Below, in pieces: positions 44,146 through 51,636 of a stretch of DNA of 64,000 nucleotides. The stretch's first letter is position 1. Each line of letters begins with the position of its first letter. Below the pieces are notes generated by a model. The model made no database searches. It was not told the DNA's origin and saw only the letters and a list, made by a program, of their open reading frames with translations. The DNA lies in assembly GCA_020354645.1 (NCBI GenBank), contig CP070652.1, positions 832,925 to 896,924 on the forward strand, in the 5' to 3' direction. The position numbers and the translations under genes were made by a program. The DNA is from Deltaproteobacteria bacterium. GTDB taxonomy: Bacteria; Desulfobacterota; Desulfobacteria; Desulfobacterales; G020354645.

Positions 44146-44889
44146 ATGCATAAAATAAGATTTATTATCATAGCAGGTGCGATTCTAGCAATGCTGTGCA
44201 CGCCGTCGTATGCAGCAGATTCATCCAACAGTGACTGGCAGTTCAGATTGGCTCCGCTTTACCTGTGGGCGGTAAACATGAGCGGCGATCAGACGATCGG
44301 ACCCATTACAGCGCCCCTTGATCTTGATTTCGATGATATATTCGACAAACTCGAAGGTGTTTTTACCATCAATTTTGAGGCTATGCATAACAACCAGTGG
44401 GGGTTTCTGGTGGATTTCAGCTGGATCGACATTGGAGACGATCAGTCCCTTCCAAGCGGCGCTAAACTGAAAGTTGATTTTACGAATACCTTGGCCGAGG
44501 TGGACGGTTTGTATCGCGTTGCCAGCGGGGAACACAACATAGACGTCCTCTTCGGCCTGCGTTACACGGACCAGGAAACCAAGGTAGACCCTGCACCCCT
44601 TAAAGTCAGCCAAGACTGGGTGGACCCCATCATCGGCGCACGCTGGTGGTGGAACTTCGCCGACCGCTGGGGTCTGATCGTCAGGGGTGATATCGGGGGT
44701 TTTGGTGTCGGGTCTGATTTCACTTGGCAAGCACTCGCACTGGTCGACTGGCAGCCGTTTAAAAATGTTTCTTTTGTCGGTGGCTATCGCGCCCTATATC
44801 AGGATTTCGAAGACAACAGCAGCTCAAAGGCCTTTGAATATGAAGCCACTCTCCACGGACCTTTGCTGGGTGTGAATATTAAATGGTAA
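44146..44889 (+). CDS. Outer-membrane beta-barrel-like protein
   Basis: A 247-residue exported protein. The signal peptide is KIRFIIIAGAILAMLCTPSYA (cleavage after residue 24, AYAAD-like). The mature part has alternating amphipathic strands (WQFRLAPLYLWAVNMSGDQ, NNQWGFLVDFSWIDIGD, HNIDVLFGLRYTDQETK, WWWNFADRWGLIVRGDIGGFGVGSDFTWQALALVDWQPFKNVSFVGGYRALYQDFED), and ends in LGVNIKW, an aromatic-terminated strand as in barrels. The size suggests an 8- or 10-stranded barrel. It follows two exported sulfatases, so it might be a porin or receptor for the organosulfur substrates; only location supports this. AGTGAGG lies before ATG 44146. Confidence 0.8.
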   Translation: MHKIRFIIIAGAILAMLCTPSYAADSSNSDWQFRLAPLYLWAVNMSGDQTIGPITAPLDLDFDDIFDKLEGVFTINFEAMHNNQWGFLVDFSWIDIGDDQSLPSGAKLKVDFTNTLAEVDGLYRVASGEHNIDVLFGLRYTDQETKVDPAPLKVSQDWVDPIIGARWWWNFADRWGLIVRGDIGGFGVGSDFTWQALALVDWQPFKNVSFVGGYRALYQDFEDNSSSKAFEYEATLHGPLLGVNIKW

Positions 44890-45222
44890 TGGAGCACTCA
44901 AGAAGATAACCAAATTCAAACAACAGTCATGTATTTTTGGTGATCGACCTTTTCCGGAAGAAGGAAGCAAGCCCGTCCAGCTGGCAGCGGATTTTAGACT
45001 GGCTGTTGCCGGCGGGGCTAATAGAAGCGCGACTATAGCAGGTGAAAGTGGTCGGGAATCGGGCCCGGGGAAAACACAGCGCCGCCGAGATGCCTAGACT
45101 AAAGCCTGCCCCCTCGGATTCAGGTAACAAAAAGCTGTGGATTAAAAGAAGACCAAGCGATTGAACTCTTTCTATTGAAAGAATTGTTATAATTTTAGAT
45201 AATTGAATAATTGTATTATTGT
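44890..45222. other. Intergenic region between convergent genes
   Basis: No gene is supported. There is a GGCTGTTGCC word near 45000 that also occurs in the ends of the 4952-5170 element, and a small AACTCTTTC/GAAAGAATT hairpin at 45164-45185. Neither is convincing as a terminator. Confidence 0.3.
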
Positions 45223-45684
45223 TTAGTCTCCCTGTTCGGCCATGTAATCATCATACATCGTTTCCAGGGTCCGCTTGTGCTTGGCTTCCTCCTGGGCCAA
45301 AATCTTAAATAGCTTGAGGTAATCTTCATCTTGGGTCTTGGTCTGCATTTCGTTATAGAGCAACAACGCCTTCTCTTCGCGTTTCATGGCCAGCCTTAAA
45401 ATATCAGCATAATGCATTCCTTTCTCATACGTCATGTCCACCATGTAATCGCTGCGCTTTATATCCGGGATCCATTTGAGCTTGTAGGCTGCTATTTTTT
45501 CCTTGTTTCCCTCAAAATCTTCCAACAAAGCCTGATGTTTGCGCTCCTGAGCAGCAAATTCCTCGAAGGTCTGTTTGGCCCCGGCAAAAGGCTCCTGGCG
45601 GCTGATTTCCAGATAAAACTCGGCGGCCTCCTTTTCTTTTTCAATGGCGTAGTTTAGGATTTCTTCCAAAGACTCAAAATTCAT
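45223..45684 (-). CDS. Ferritin-like/rubrerythrin-family di-iron protein
   Basis: A 153-residue four-helix-bundle protein. The di-iron ligands fall in the usual order: the first helix YAIEKEKEAAEFYLEIS, the second EEFAAQERKHQALLEDFE (ExxH), the third MKREEKALLLYNEM and the fourth LAQEEAKHKRTLETMY (second ExxH). It lacks the Cys4 rubredoxin domain of full rubrerythrins, so it is the erythrin/ferritin-like type. It would act in peroxide or iron handling in the cytoplasm. Divergent from a stress-protein gene 630 bp away. AGGAGG precedes ATG 45684. Confidence 0.88.
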   Translation of the reverse strand: MNFESLEEILNYAIEKEKEAAEFYLEISRQEPFAGAKQTFEEFAAQERKHQALLEDFEGNKEKIAAYKLKWIPDIKRSDYMVDMTYEKGMHYADILRLAMKREEKALLLYNEMQTKTQDEDYLKLFKILAQEEAKHKRTLETMYDDYMAEQGD

Positions 45685-45812
45685 GCAATCCTCCTTGTCT
45701 GTTAGATCTGTCGTTTGAGTTATGAAACCTTTTCAGTTTGAACAAGCCGAATGTAAGTTTTGATAAAAAGGGATTTATCTGAACATACCCATTCTTAATT
45801 TGTTACCTCAAA

Positions 45813-45960
45813 GGAATCAACCTTAAAATCACTATTTCGTGAAGTAGAATGATGACTTTGTTAATCCCTTGAATATTGCATATGAAATGGCAGTTTGTTT
45901 TATTGAGTTATCAATCAGGAATCAACCCTAATTTCACGATTTGCTGAAGTAAATTGAATG
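45813..45960. repeat. Two imperfect direct repeats with symmetrical cores
   Basis: GGAATCAACCTTAAAATCAC... (45813-45854) and GGAATCAACCCTAATTTCAC... (45918-45960) agree at about three quarters of 42 positions. Each has a symmetrical core: TCAC-TATTTC-GTGA and TCAC-GATTTG-CTGA. They lie in the 630-bp spacer between a di-iron protein gene and a universal stress protein gene, where a regulator could bind. No promoter is clear nearby apart from a TTGACA at 46045. Confidence 0.4.
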
Positions 45961-46314
45961 CCCCCAGGATGGTTCAAGTAAAATAAGAATTTTTTCCTCA
46001 ATGCCAACAGTATTAATCGGAATACATTTTTGATCTGATTTTTCTTGACAGTTGAAAACCCCCTGTGGCAATTTAGATTTTGACGGAAGCTTTATTGGAA
46101 GAAACAGATTATGCCTGTGGGCAAGGAAATATGCCTCGAAATAATCTGCTTTAATATTTGATTTTTCTTCTTTTTTGGCCTTTTTTCATTTCATCCAATC
46201 TTTTTTATTCTCTGACTCGCTTTTTCCTTTTCCGAATATCGATGGGTCTTAGCTTTCGTCAGAAAATCGCAAGAGGTAATTTCGGCATAAATAAACAAGG
46301 GGAAGGGGGACAAA

Positions 46315-46779
46315 ATGGCCGGCCAAAAATTATTACTACCTTTTAATTTTACCGATTATGATCGTAAAGCCCTGGATTTTGTTATCCTTACTTTTGCCCA
46401 CCTGAAAGATATCGAAATCTCGATTTTTCATGCTTACACGCCCCTGCCTAAAATTGAGGCCAGCGATACAACGGTAACAAGGCATTTGAAAGATCAGCTA
46501 AGATACCTTACCCAAAAGGTTTCCGAAAAAGAGTCCGCACTGCAGTCAGCCAAACAAGAATTGGTTCAAGCCGGGTTTCCGGAAAGTAATATCAACTGCA
46601 TCTTTAATGCCAGAAAAAAAGAGATAGCCGCTGATATTATCGACCTGGTATCAACAGAAGGCTATAATGTGATCGTCTTAAATCACAAAGCCGGCAAGGT
46701 ATCCCGATTTTTTACCGGAAGTGTCTATACTAAAATTGCCAGTGCCTTAAAAGGGGTAACCGTTTGTATCGTGTCTTAA
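46315..46779 (+). CDS. Universal stress protein family protein
   Basis: A 154-residue protein of the UspA fold. The first strand KLLLPFNFTDYDRKALDFVILTFAHLKDIEISIFHAYTPLP, a middle helix with EKESALQSAKQELVQAGFP, and the terminal LNHKAGKVSRFFTGSVYTKIASALKGVTVCIVS follow the family pattern. The ATP-binding G-2x-G-9x-G(S/T) motif of the C-terminal part is partly conserved, so nucleotide binding is uncertain. It is followed 80 bp later by a GAF-domain gene. Start ATG 46315 has AAGGGGG upstream. Confidence 0.85.
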   Translation: MAGQKLLLPFNFTDYDRKALDFVILTFAHLKDIEISIFHAYTPLPKIEASDTTVTRHLKDQLRYLTQKVSEKESALQSAKQELVQAGFPESNINCIFNARKKEIAADIIDLVSTEGYNVIVLNHKAGKVSRFFTGSVYTKIASALKGVTVCIVS

Positions 46780-46858
46780 ATGCAGAGAGCTGGAAAAATT
46801 GCAACGAAGGGATTTTTTAGTCTAACATATTCCCAATCAACAAATGAGGAGGAATTCC

Positions 46859-47425
46859 ATGGGCGCCAAAGAAAAAATAGATATCGATATATTTAAGGTG
46901 GTTAACCGGGCCATTGCAGAATCAGACATCTTGGATATTATGGCCACCCATCTCGCTCAACTTTTGGTGGGGGCCCTGGAAATCAAAGGATGCGCAATTT
47001 TCGCGTTGAACCTGGAAACAGAAGAGCTCGAAATCCTAGCCAGTTTCGGATTAAGCCTCAATTATCTGAACAAAGGACCGATTCTAAAAGCTAAAAGCAT
47101 CCGCAATACCATTAAAGGAGAATCCGTCATAATCAATGATATAGCCAGCACAAATTTACTGCAATATCCAGAAAACGCCAAAGAGGAGGGAATCCGCGCC
47201 ATCATTTCACTCCCCATCAAATTCTACGGTAAAGTCATTGGGTCTCTGAGGCTATATCATCACGAAACATGGGACATTTCAGAGCGGGATATAGATTCAC
47301 TTCTGCTGCTGGCCGAGAATATCGGTTTAGCGATGACGTACACGCGGCTGCTGAATGCGCTGCAGGCGGTTAAAGACACGGTCAGCGAGGTCCACAGCAT
47401 TTGGCTTGAACCCGGCAAAGCGTGA
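46859..47425 (+). CDS. GAF-domain protein
   Basis: About 188 residues with one GAF domain (about residues 15-165): ILDIMATHLAQLLVGALEIKGCAIFALNLETEELEILASFGLS, then IIPI-like SLPIKFYGKVIGSLRLYHHE, then FSERDIDSLLLLAENIGLAMTYTRLL, closing in a helix. GAF domains bind small molecules or cofactors; no output domain is attached, so it would act through a partner. The frame extends 15 bp upstream, but ATG 46859 with GAGGAGG is the start. Followed 10 bp later by a strong terminator hairpin, so it ends the USP-GAF transcript. Confidence 0.87.
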   Translation: MGAKEKIDIDIFKVVNRAIAESDILDIMATHLAQLLVGALEIKGCAIFALNLETEELEILASFGLSLNYLNKGPILKAKSIRNTIKGESVIINDIASTNLLQYPENAKEEGIRAIISLPIKFYGKVIGSLRLYHHETWDISERDIDSLLLLAENIGLAMTYTRLLNALQAVKDTVSEVHSIWLEPGKA

Positions 47426-47435
47426 TAACAAATAA

Positions 47436-47480
47436 AAAAACCTTGCTTCCGTGTAATCATTCACGAGCGGCAAGGTTTTT
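47436..47480 (+). terminator. Rho-independent terminator after the GAF gene
   Basis: AAAAACCTTGC (47436-47446) pairs with GCAAGGTTTTT (47470-47480); the A/T ends make it able to work on both strands. It lies 11 bp after the GAF gene stop. Confidence 0.85.
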
Positions 47481-47528
47481 CACCCCTTCGTGTCTTGTCC
47501 CAGGAATAAGTTTAAGAAATCTTTTGAC

Positions 47529-47738
47529 GGTTTGAAAGAATTTTGCTCGCGCCAGCGACCATTTTGGGGGCGCCTGCCTTGTAGGGCTAAATCAAAAGAA
47601 CTCGACCTCGCCCCACCTCCGGCGGGACTCAGACAGCTTTTGATTTTCATCCGCCGGCGGATTTTACGCCCCTCTTCAACAGTCGCCTTTAACCCAAAAT
47701 GCTCAATGGCGCTCGCAAAAACCTTTCAAACCTTCTGT
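47529..47738. repeat. Long imperfect palindrome, member of the conserved-apex repeat family
   Basis: About 40 bp at the left (GGTTTGAAAG...GCTCGCGCCA...ATTTTGGG, 47529-47568) is imperfectly complementary to 40 bp at the right (CCCAAAATG...GGCGCTCGC...CTTTCAAACC, 47693-47732). Inside, AAATCAAAAG pairs with CTTTTGATTT, and the apex reads AACTCG, a Cys-rich hairpin, then GACTCAGACAG. That layout matches the apexes near 1035-1065 and 5050-5090. Apparent reading frames over it are not genes. Confidence 0.55.
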
Positions 47739-47796
47739 TGTATTCTGAAAATTTTTTATGGGATAGTATCCTAAAGGGAGATAGTAAGAACCAATT

Positions 47797-49032
47797 CTAT
47801 CCTACCGCCGCTGTATTACGCGATTCAAACCGCTGCTCAATTATCAAGGCCGGTTTGAGTAGCATGGTGACAATAAACACACCAAGGGCCAGGACGCCCA
47901 GCGTTATAGCTATCTCCACCCAAGTTGGCGCATAACTAACCACTTCCCCCATGGGTGACGGGACCAGGCCCGGCACAATCAATCCCATGCCTTTTTCGAT
48001 CCAGATACCCAAAAAGAGCAAAATACAGGCCGGGAACAACACCTTGGGATTATTTTTTCCCGGGTTAAAGGCCAGTGTCAGGGTGGCTGTAACGTTCATG
48101 CCGATTGCGGTCCAAATCCATGGGACCAGGGAATTGTGGCCGTCGAGACCGAAATAGAGATAGATAGCCGGCAGACTGTGATGGGTGGGCAGGTAGAACT
48201 CCTTAAAAATCTCGGAAAAGAGCATTATCAGATTAATGATGGCGGCAACTACAATGATGCGTCGCAGTTTGTTGAAAATCTGGCTCTCGATCTTAAATGT
48301 GGTAACCGTATCAATAATTCCCAGCAGCACAATTATCAAAGCCGGACCGGCGGCAAACGCGGAGGCTAAAAACCGGGGCCCCATCAGCGGATTATTCCAA
48401 AATGGCCTGGCCGGAAGCCCCTGATACAAAAATGCCGTAACCAGGTGGATCCCAAAGGCCCAAAATATTGAAATAAATACAAAAGGACGGTATTTTTTTT
48501 CATCAGGTTTGCGGTTGTGGTAATGACAAAAAAGAATATAGGTCGGCACCAGCAGATTTAGGGCCAGATAGCCGTTCAGCACGATGATATCCCAGGTGAG
48601 CAGTGATGTCGGCCAATTAAAAATTCCGATGCCCGGTATCAGATGCCATGCCTTGGCAGGCCCGCCCATATCCACGAAAACAAACAAAATGCACATCACC
48701 AGAGCACCGATGGCCACCATTTCACCGATGATGACCACTTTGTGCAAATCTTTGTCCTTATAGATATAAGAAGGCAAAATTATCATGACGGCTGCCGCCG
48801 CCACCCCCACCAAAAAGGTGAAATTGGCAATATAGAATCCCCAACTCACAATATTAGACAGATTCGTAGCCGCAAGGCCGATGTTGATTTGAATAAAATA
48901 GGCATAAATGCCGAGCACCATCAGAGCGGCCAAAAAACACAGATATAATTGATAGCCTAACCCCCCGGACAGATTCCACCAGAGGGTATCCTTGATAAAT
49001 GCCGTCAAATCTTTGCTAAAAGACTTTGTCAT
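47797..49032 (-). CDS. NrfD/PsrC-family quinone-interacting membrane protein
   Basis: A 411-residue integral membrane protein of about ten spans. Recognisable NrfD-type parts are the N-terminal half with LSNIVSWGFYIANFTFLVGVAAAAVMIILPSYIYKDKDLHK, DMGGPAKAWHLIPGIGIFNWPTSLLTWDIIVLNGYLALNL, and FWAFGIHLVTAFLYQGLPARPFWNNPLMGPRFLASAFAAGPALI. It would oxidise or reduce membrane quinones and pass electrons to the ferredoxin subunit encoded just upstream. It is the last gene of a cytochrome-ferredoxin-NrfD unit on the minus strand, next to the nap genes. Good ribosome site region with AGAGAGCTTC, moderate. Confidence 0.92.
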   Translation of the reverse strand: MTKSFSKDLTAFIKDTLWWNLSGGLGYQLYLCFLAALMVLGIYAYFIQINIGLAATNLSNIVSWGFYIANFTFLVGVAAAAVMIILPSYIYKDKDLHKVVIIGEMVAIGALVMCILFVFVDMGGPAKAWHLIPGIGIFNWPTSLLTWDIIVLNGYLALNLLVPTYILFCHYHNRKPDEKKYRPFVFISIFWAFGIHLVTAFLYQGLPARPFWNNPLMGPRFLASAFAAGPALIIVLLGIIDTVTTFKIESQIFNKLRRIIVVAAIINLIMLFSEIFKEFYLPTHHSLPAIYLYFGLDGHNSLVPWIWTAIGMNVTATLTLAFNPGKNNPKVLFPACILLFLGIWIEKGMGLIVPGLVPSPMGEVVSYAPTWVEIAITLGVLALGVFIVTMLLKPALIIEQRFESRNTAAVG

Positions 49033-49049
49033 CAGAAGCTCTCTTGCGA

Positions 49050-50021
49050 TTAATCAATGAAATACCAAAATTTCGGATCCGTCCCCAGCTCCTCCTTGAA
49101 TCTGAAAACCTTCTTATGCTTCAGGACAAATCGGATTTCACTCTTGGGATCCAGAAGATTACCAAAAACCCTGGCACCGGTGGGGCAGGCCTCCACACAG
49201 GCAGGCAGTCTGCCTTCCCTGCTCCGCTGCACACAAAAAGTGCATTTTTCCATCTGCCCTTTGTGGCGCATCCTGTTGCCCAGATAATGTTGCTTTTTGG
49301 TCATTTCCTCCAAGGGCACCTGAGGTTCATTCCAGTTAAAACGACGCCCGTAATAGGGACACGCAGCGATACAATACCTGCAACCGATGCACCAGTCGTA
49401 ATCTACGACGACGATTCCGTCCGGCTCTTTCCAGGTGGCCTTGACGGGACAGGCCTTAGTACACGGGGCGTTTTGACAGTGGTAACACTGAACCCCCATA
49501 TAGAAATGATCCTCAACCGGAACCTCATGGAAGTATTTGCCGTCGCCGACCTCCGGCGACATTTCACCGTGTTCCATCTCAAAAATACGGATATATTGCG
49601 TATTTGACTTTCTATCGAGGTTGTTCTCCTTCACACAGGCGGCCACGCATTCCATATAACCTTCACATCGGGTAACATTAAACGCATAGCCGAATAAAAC
49701 CCCTTCGATCGGCGCTTTGGCACTCATCTGGATATCCGCGTCTGTCCTGATTTTGGCCAGCCGCTCAAGGCGCCGAACCGTCTCGTCTTTTTCCGCCGGG
49801 GTCATGAGGCGGTAATTTTTCTTGAAGTATTCTTTCCAGCGCAATGAAAACTCATCGTTGGAACCCAACAGTCCGGTGCCACAACCCGAGAGCATGGTAG
49901 CGCCGCCCAGTGCGGCTGCCTTTGCGGCTCCCTTGAGGAATTCCCGTCGCCCGTACTGTTTGGCCTTCAGACGGCCGTTCTCTTTTGGTTTCAGACAATC
50001 TTTGTTTTTCCGGCAATCCAT
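49050..50021 (-). CDS. Tat-exported four-cluster ferredoxin (NrfC/HmcB-like)
   Basis: A 323-residue iron-sulfur protein. A twin-arginine signal GRREFLKGAAKAAALGG (about 24-40) is followed by CGTG, so it is exported folded. Four [4Fe-4S] sets are visible: CEGYMECVAACVKEN near 115, CYHCQNAPCTKACP near 178, CIGCRYCIAACPYYG near 210 and CTFCVQRSREGRLPACVEACP near 258. It carries electrons between the NrfD-type membrane subunit (17 bp downstream) and the tetrahaem cytochrome (13 bp upstream). It relies on the Tat system, of which tatA is in this window. Confidence 0.93.
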   Translation of the reverse strand: MDCRKNKDCLKPKENGRLKAKQYGRREFLKGAAKAAALGGATMLSGCGTGLLGSNDEFSLRWKEYFKKNYRLMTPAEKDETVRRLERLAKIRTDADIQMSAKAPIEGVLFGYAFNVTRCEGYMECVAACVKENNLDRKSNTQYIRIFEMEHGEMSPEVGDGKYFHEVPVEDHFYMGVQCYHCQNAPCTKACPVKATWKEPDGIVVVDYDWCIGCRYCIAACPYYGRRFNWNEPQVPLEEMTKKQHYLGNRMRHKGQMEKCTFCVQRSREGRLPACVEACPTGARVFGNLLDPKSEIRFVLKHKKVFRFKEELGTDPKFWYFID

Positions 50022-50034
50022 GCTTTTTACCTAT

Positions 50035-50655
50035 TTAATTATAGGGCGGTGAGTATGTTTTGGGCCACCGCTTTTCAAAAAGCGGGGAGTGGGGATCGTG
50101 ACAGGATGTGCAGTTTTTGACCACCCGTTGGCCGGCCCAGTAGGAGACGCGTTTGCCGTGGGCGCCGCCCACCCAATCTTTTTTCTGTCTGAAATGGCAC
50201 TGACCGCACAGCTGGTAGGCGTGATCCAAATCGACCTTCACGCCCCTTTCGGTTTCCAAAAAATCGCGCTCATCCTCTTTATGACATGTAAAGCAGGATA
50301 ATGGCTTCTCCTGTCCGCCATGATCCAATTCGATATCACCGTGGGCCATTTCAGCGGCCCGTTCAATCGTGACGTCCTTATTATTATGACACCGGCTGCA
50401 CCTGAAGCGCTCTATTTTGTCCTTGCGGGTTTCGGTCCAGAAAAGCCCCCCCTGGTATCGAGTCTTCACCCGGACGGTTTTCTGCGCAAGGGGCAGGATC
50501 GAATCTAACTTCTTTTCATCATCAAATGGGGCCACGGCATTTTTGTAGATTCGGGTAACACCGCCTTGCTCGGAATACACGGACCAGCCTGATAAGATGA
50601 CAAGCACTGCGGGCAGTATTCCCAAAAGGCAATTTTTTAAAGTTGGCGTCTTCAT
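50035..50655 (-). CDS. Tetrahaem c-type cytochrome of the NrfD module
   Basis: A 206-residue exported cytochrome with an N-terminal signal or anchor (LLGILPAVLVILSGWSVYS). Four CxxCH haem sites occur: CSRCH, CFTCH, CGQCH and CTSCH, with further His residues (MAHGDIELDHGGQ, AHGKRVSYW) as distal ligands. It is the first gene of the cytochrome-ferredoxin-NrfD unit. It would be the periplasmic end of the quinone-linked module and could hand electrons to NapB/NapA. A 300-bp gap separates it from the napB-like gene, so it may have its own promoter. The start has no strong ribosome site. Confidence 0.9.
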   Translation of the reverse strand: MKTPTLKNCLLGILPAVLVILSGWSVYSEQGGVTRIYKNAVAPFDDEKKLDSILPLAQKTVRVKTRYQGGLFWTETRKDKIERFRCSRCHNNKDVTIERAAEMAHGDIELDHGGQEKPLSCFTCHKEDERDFLETERGVKVDLDHAYQLCGQCHFRQKKDWVGGAHGKRVSYWAGQRVVKNCTSCHDPHSPLFEKRWPKTYSPPYN

Positions 50656-50955
50656 TTCATCCCTGGAGTATTAGTCCCTTAATATTAGTGATTGTCCTAT
50701 TTGTAGCCACAAATTTTTATCGAAACTGATAACCGAATTGTAATAATTAAATCCGAATATCGAATATCGAAATTCGAAACAATTTCGAATTGCCAAAATT
50801 CAAATGACCGAAACAGAATAATGACTTGAGTGATGTCCAATGGTGTTTTTGTTTTTATCATTGGAACATTCCTATTGAGGATTTGTTTCGGGTTTCGAAT
50901 TTACCAGACATGCTAAAGTAAAAATGACTAAAACATAGCTTTCAATTTTTTCGGG
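50656..50955. repeat. A/T-rich spacer with dispersed CGAA repeat, copy 2
   Basis: Between the napB-like gene and the tetrahaem cytochrome. The segment 50750-50806 (AATCCGAA-ATCGAA-ATTCGAAACAA, then TTGCCAAAATTCAAA) matches the repeat at 13394-13441. It contains a perfect ATTCGAAA-CAA-TTTCGAAT palindrome (50772-50790). Another TTTCGAATTT word lies near 50893. No gene is supported. Confidence 0.5.
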
Positions 50956-51636
50956 TCATGACCTAGTTTTACGTTCAAACGGCGCCGCGTAAGAATCCGG
51001 TACATGACACTGCCTGCAGTTTCCCCGCGAAGGATGCTCGGTGCGAATGACCGTGACTGCGCCGGGGCCAACATGACATGCCACGCAATTGCCTCTCATT
51101 TGGAGATCGTGCGGAATGGGAGGCGGGGCCCCCGGCAAGGCGGATCGGCCCAGAAGGGGCGGGGCGACGCTCATCCAGTTGCTGGAAACAAATGGTTCGC
51201 CTTCCGCCTTCGGCACGTGACACTGTCTGCAGGCTGCCTGCTCCGGATGGGGTGTCAGGGGGGTGTGTCTTCGCAGCTCCTCCGTCCAACCGCCCTTGGC
51301 ATGGCAGGTGAGACATTCGATTTGGGTTCTGTCTGCCTCCTCGACCTTATGGGGAATATAAGGCGGTGAACCAAGATACTGGCGGCGGGAATAGTATTCA
51401 CTGAGTGTCCGTTCAGTGGATATGCCTTCCAGATAGTCCTTGGATATCCGGCCATAGTTTTCGAATATGGCTTTGCCGTTGTAATCAAAGTCAAGGTCCG
51501 GCGTTTCTATCACTGCCGTATCTATTTCCTTGTGCCCAAAGGAGAAGGCGGATAATACCACAAACGGCAACGCCACGATGCAGAGCCCGGCAAAAACGAG
51601 AAAAACCTTTCCCACCTTCTGATCTGACTTTTCCAT
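50956..51636 (-). CDS. Tetrahaem NapB-like electron-transfer subunit, internally duplicated
   Basis: About 226 residues. An N-terminal hydrophobic helix (VFLVFAGLCIVALPFVVLSAF) may be a signal or anchor. Two copies of a NapB-like pattern follow: PPYIPHKVEE, CLTCH, TPHPEQAACRQCHVP, PF, and then PPPIPHDLQ, CVACH, TEHPSRGNCRQCHVP, PF. NapB of model organisms has only one such unit with two haems; here there are four haem sites. It would carry electrons to NapA. The frame reaches 51663, but ATG 51636 overlaps the napA stop (TGATG), so translation is coupled. It is the last gene of the napD-napA-napB run. Confidence 0.9.
   Translation of the reverse strand: MEKSDQKVGKVFLVFAGLCIVALPFVVLSAFSFGHKEIDTAVIETPDLDFDYNGKAIFENYGRISKDYLEGISTERTLSEYYSRRQYLGSPPYIPHKVEEADRTQIECLTCHAKGGWTEELRRHTPLTPHPEQAACRQCHVPKAEGEPFVSSNWMSVAPPLLGRSALPGAPPPIPHDLQMRGNCVACHVGPGAVTVIRTEHPSRGNCRQCHVPDSYAAPFERKTRS

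Noticed and set aside
47490..47774. A 94-codon frame after the GAF gene
   Set aside because: It covers the 47529-47738 palindrome and has no family features.
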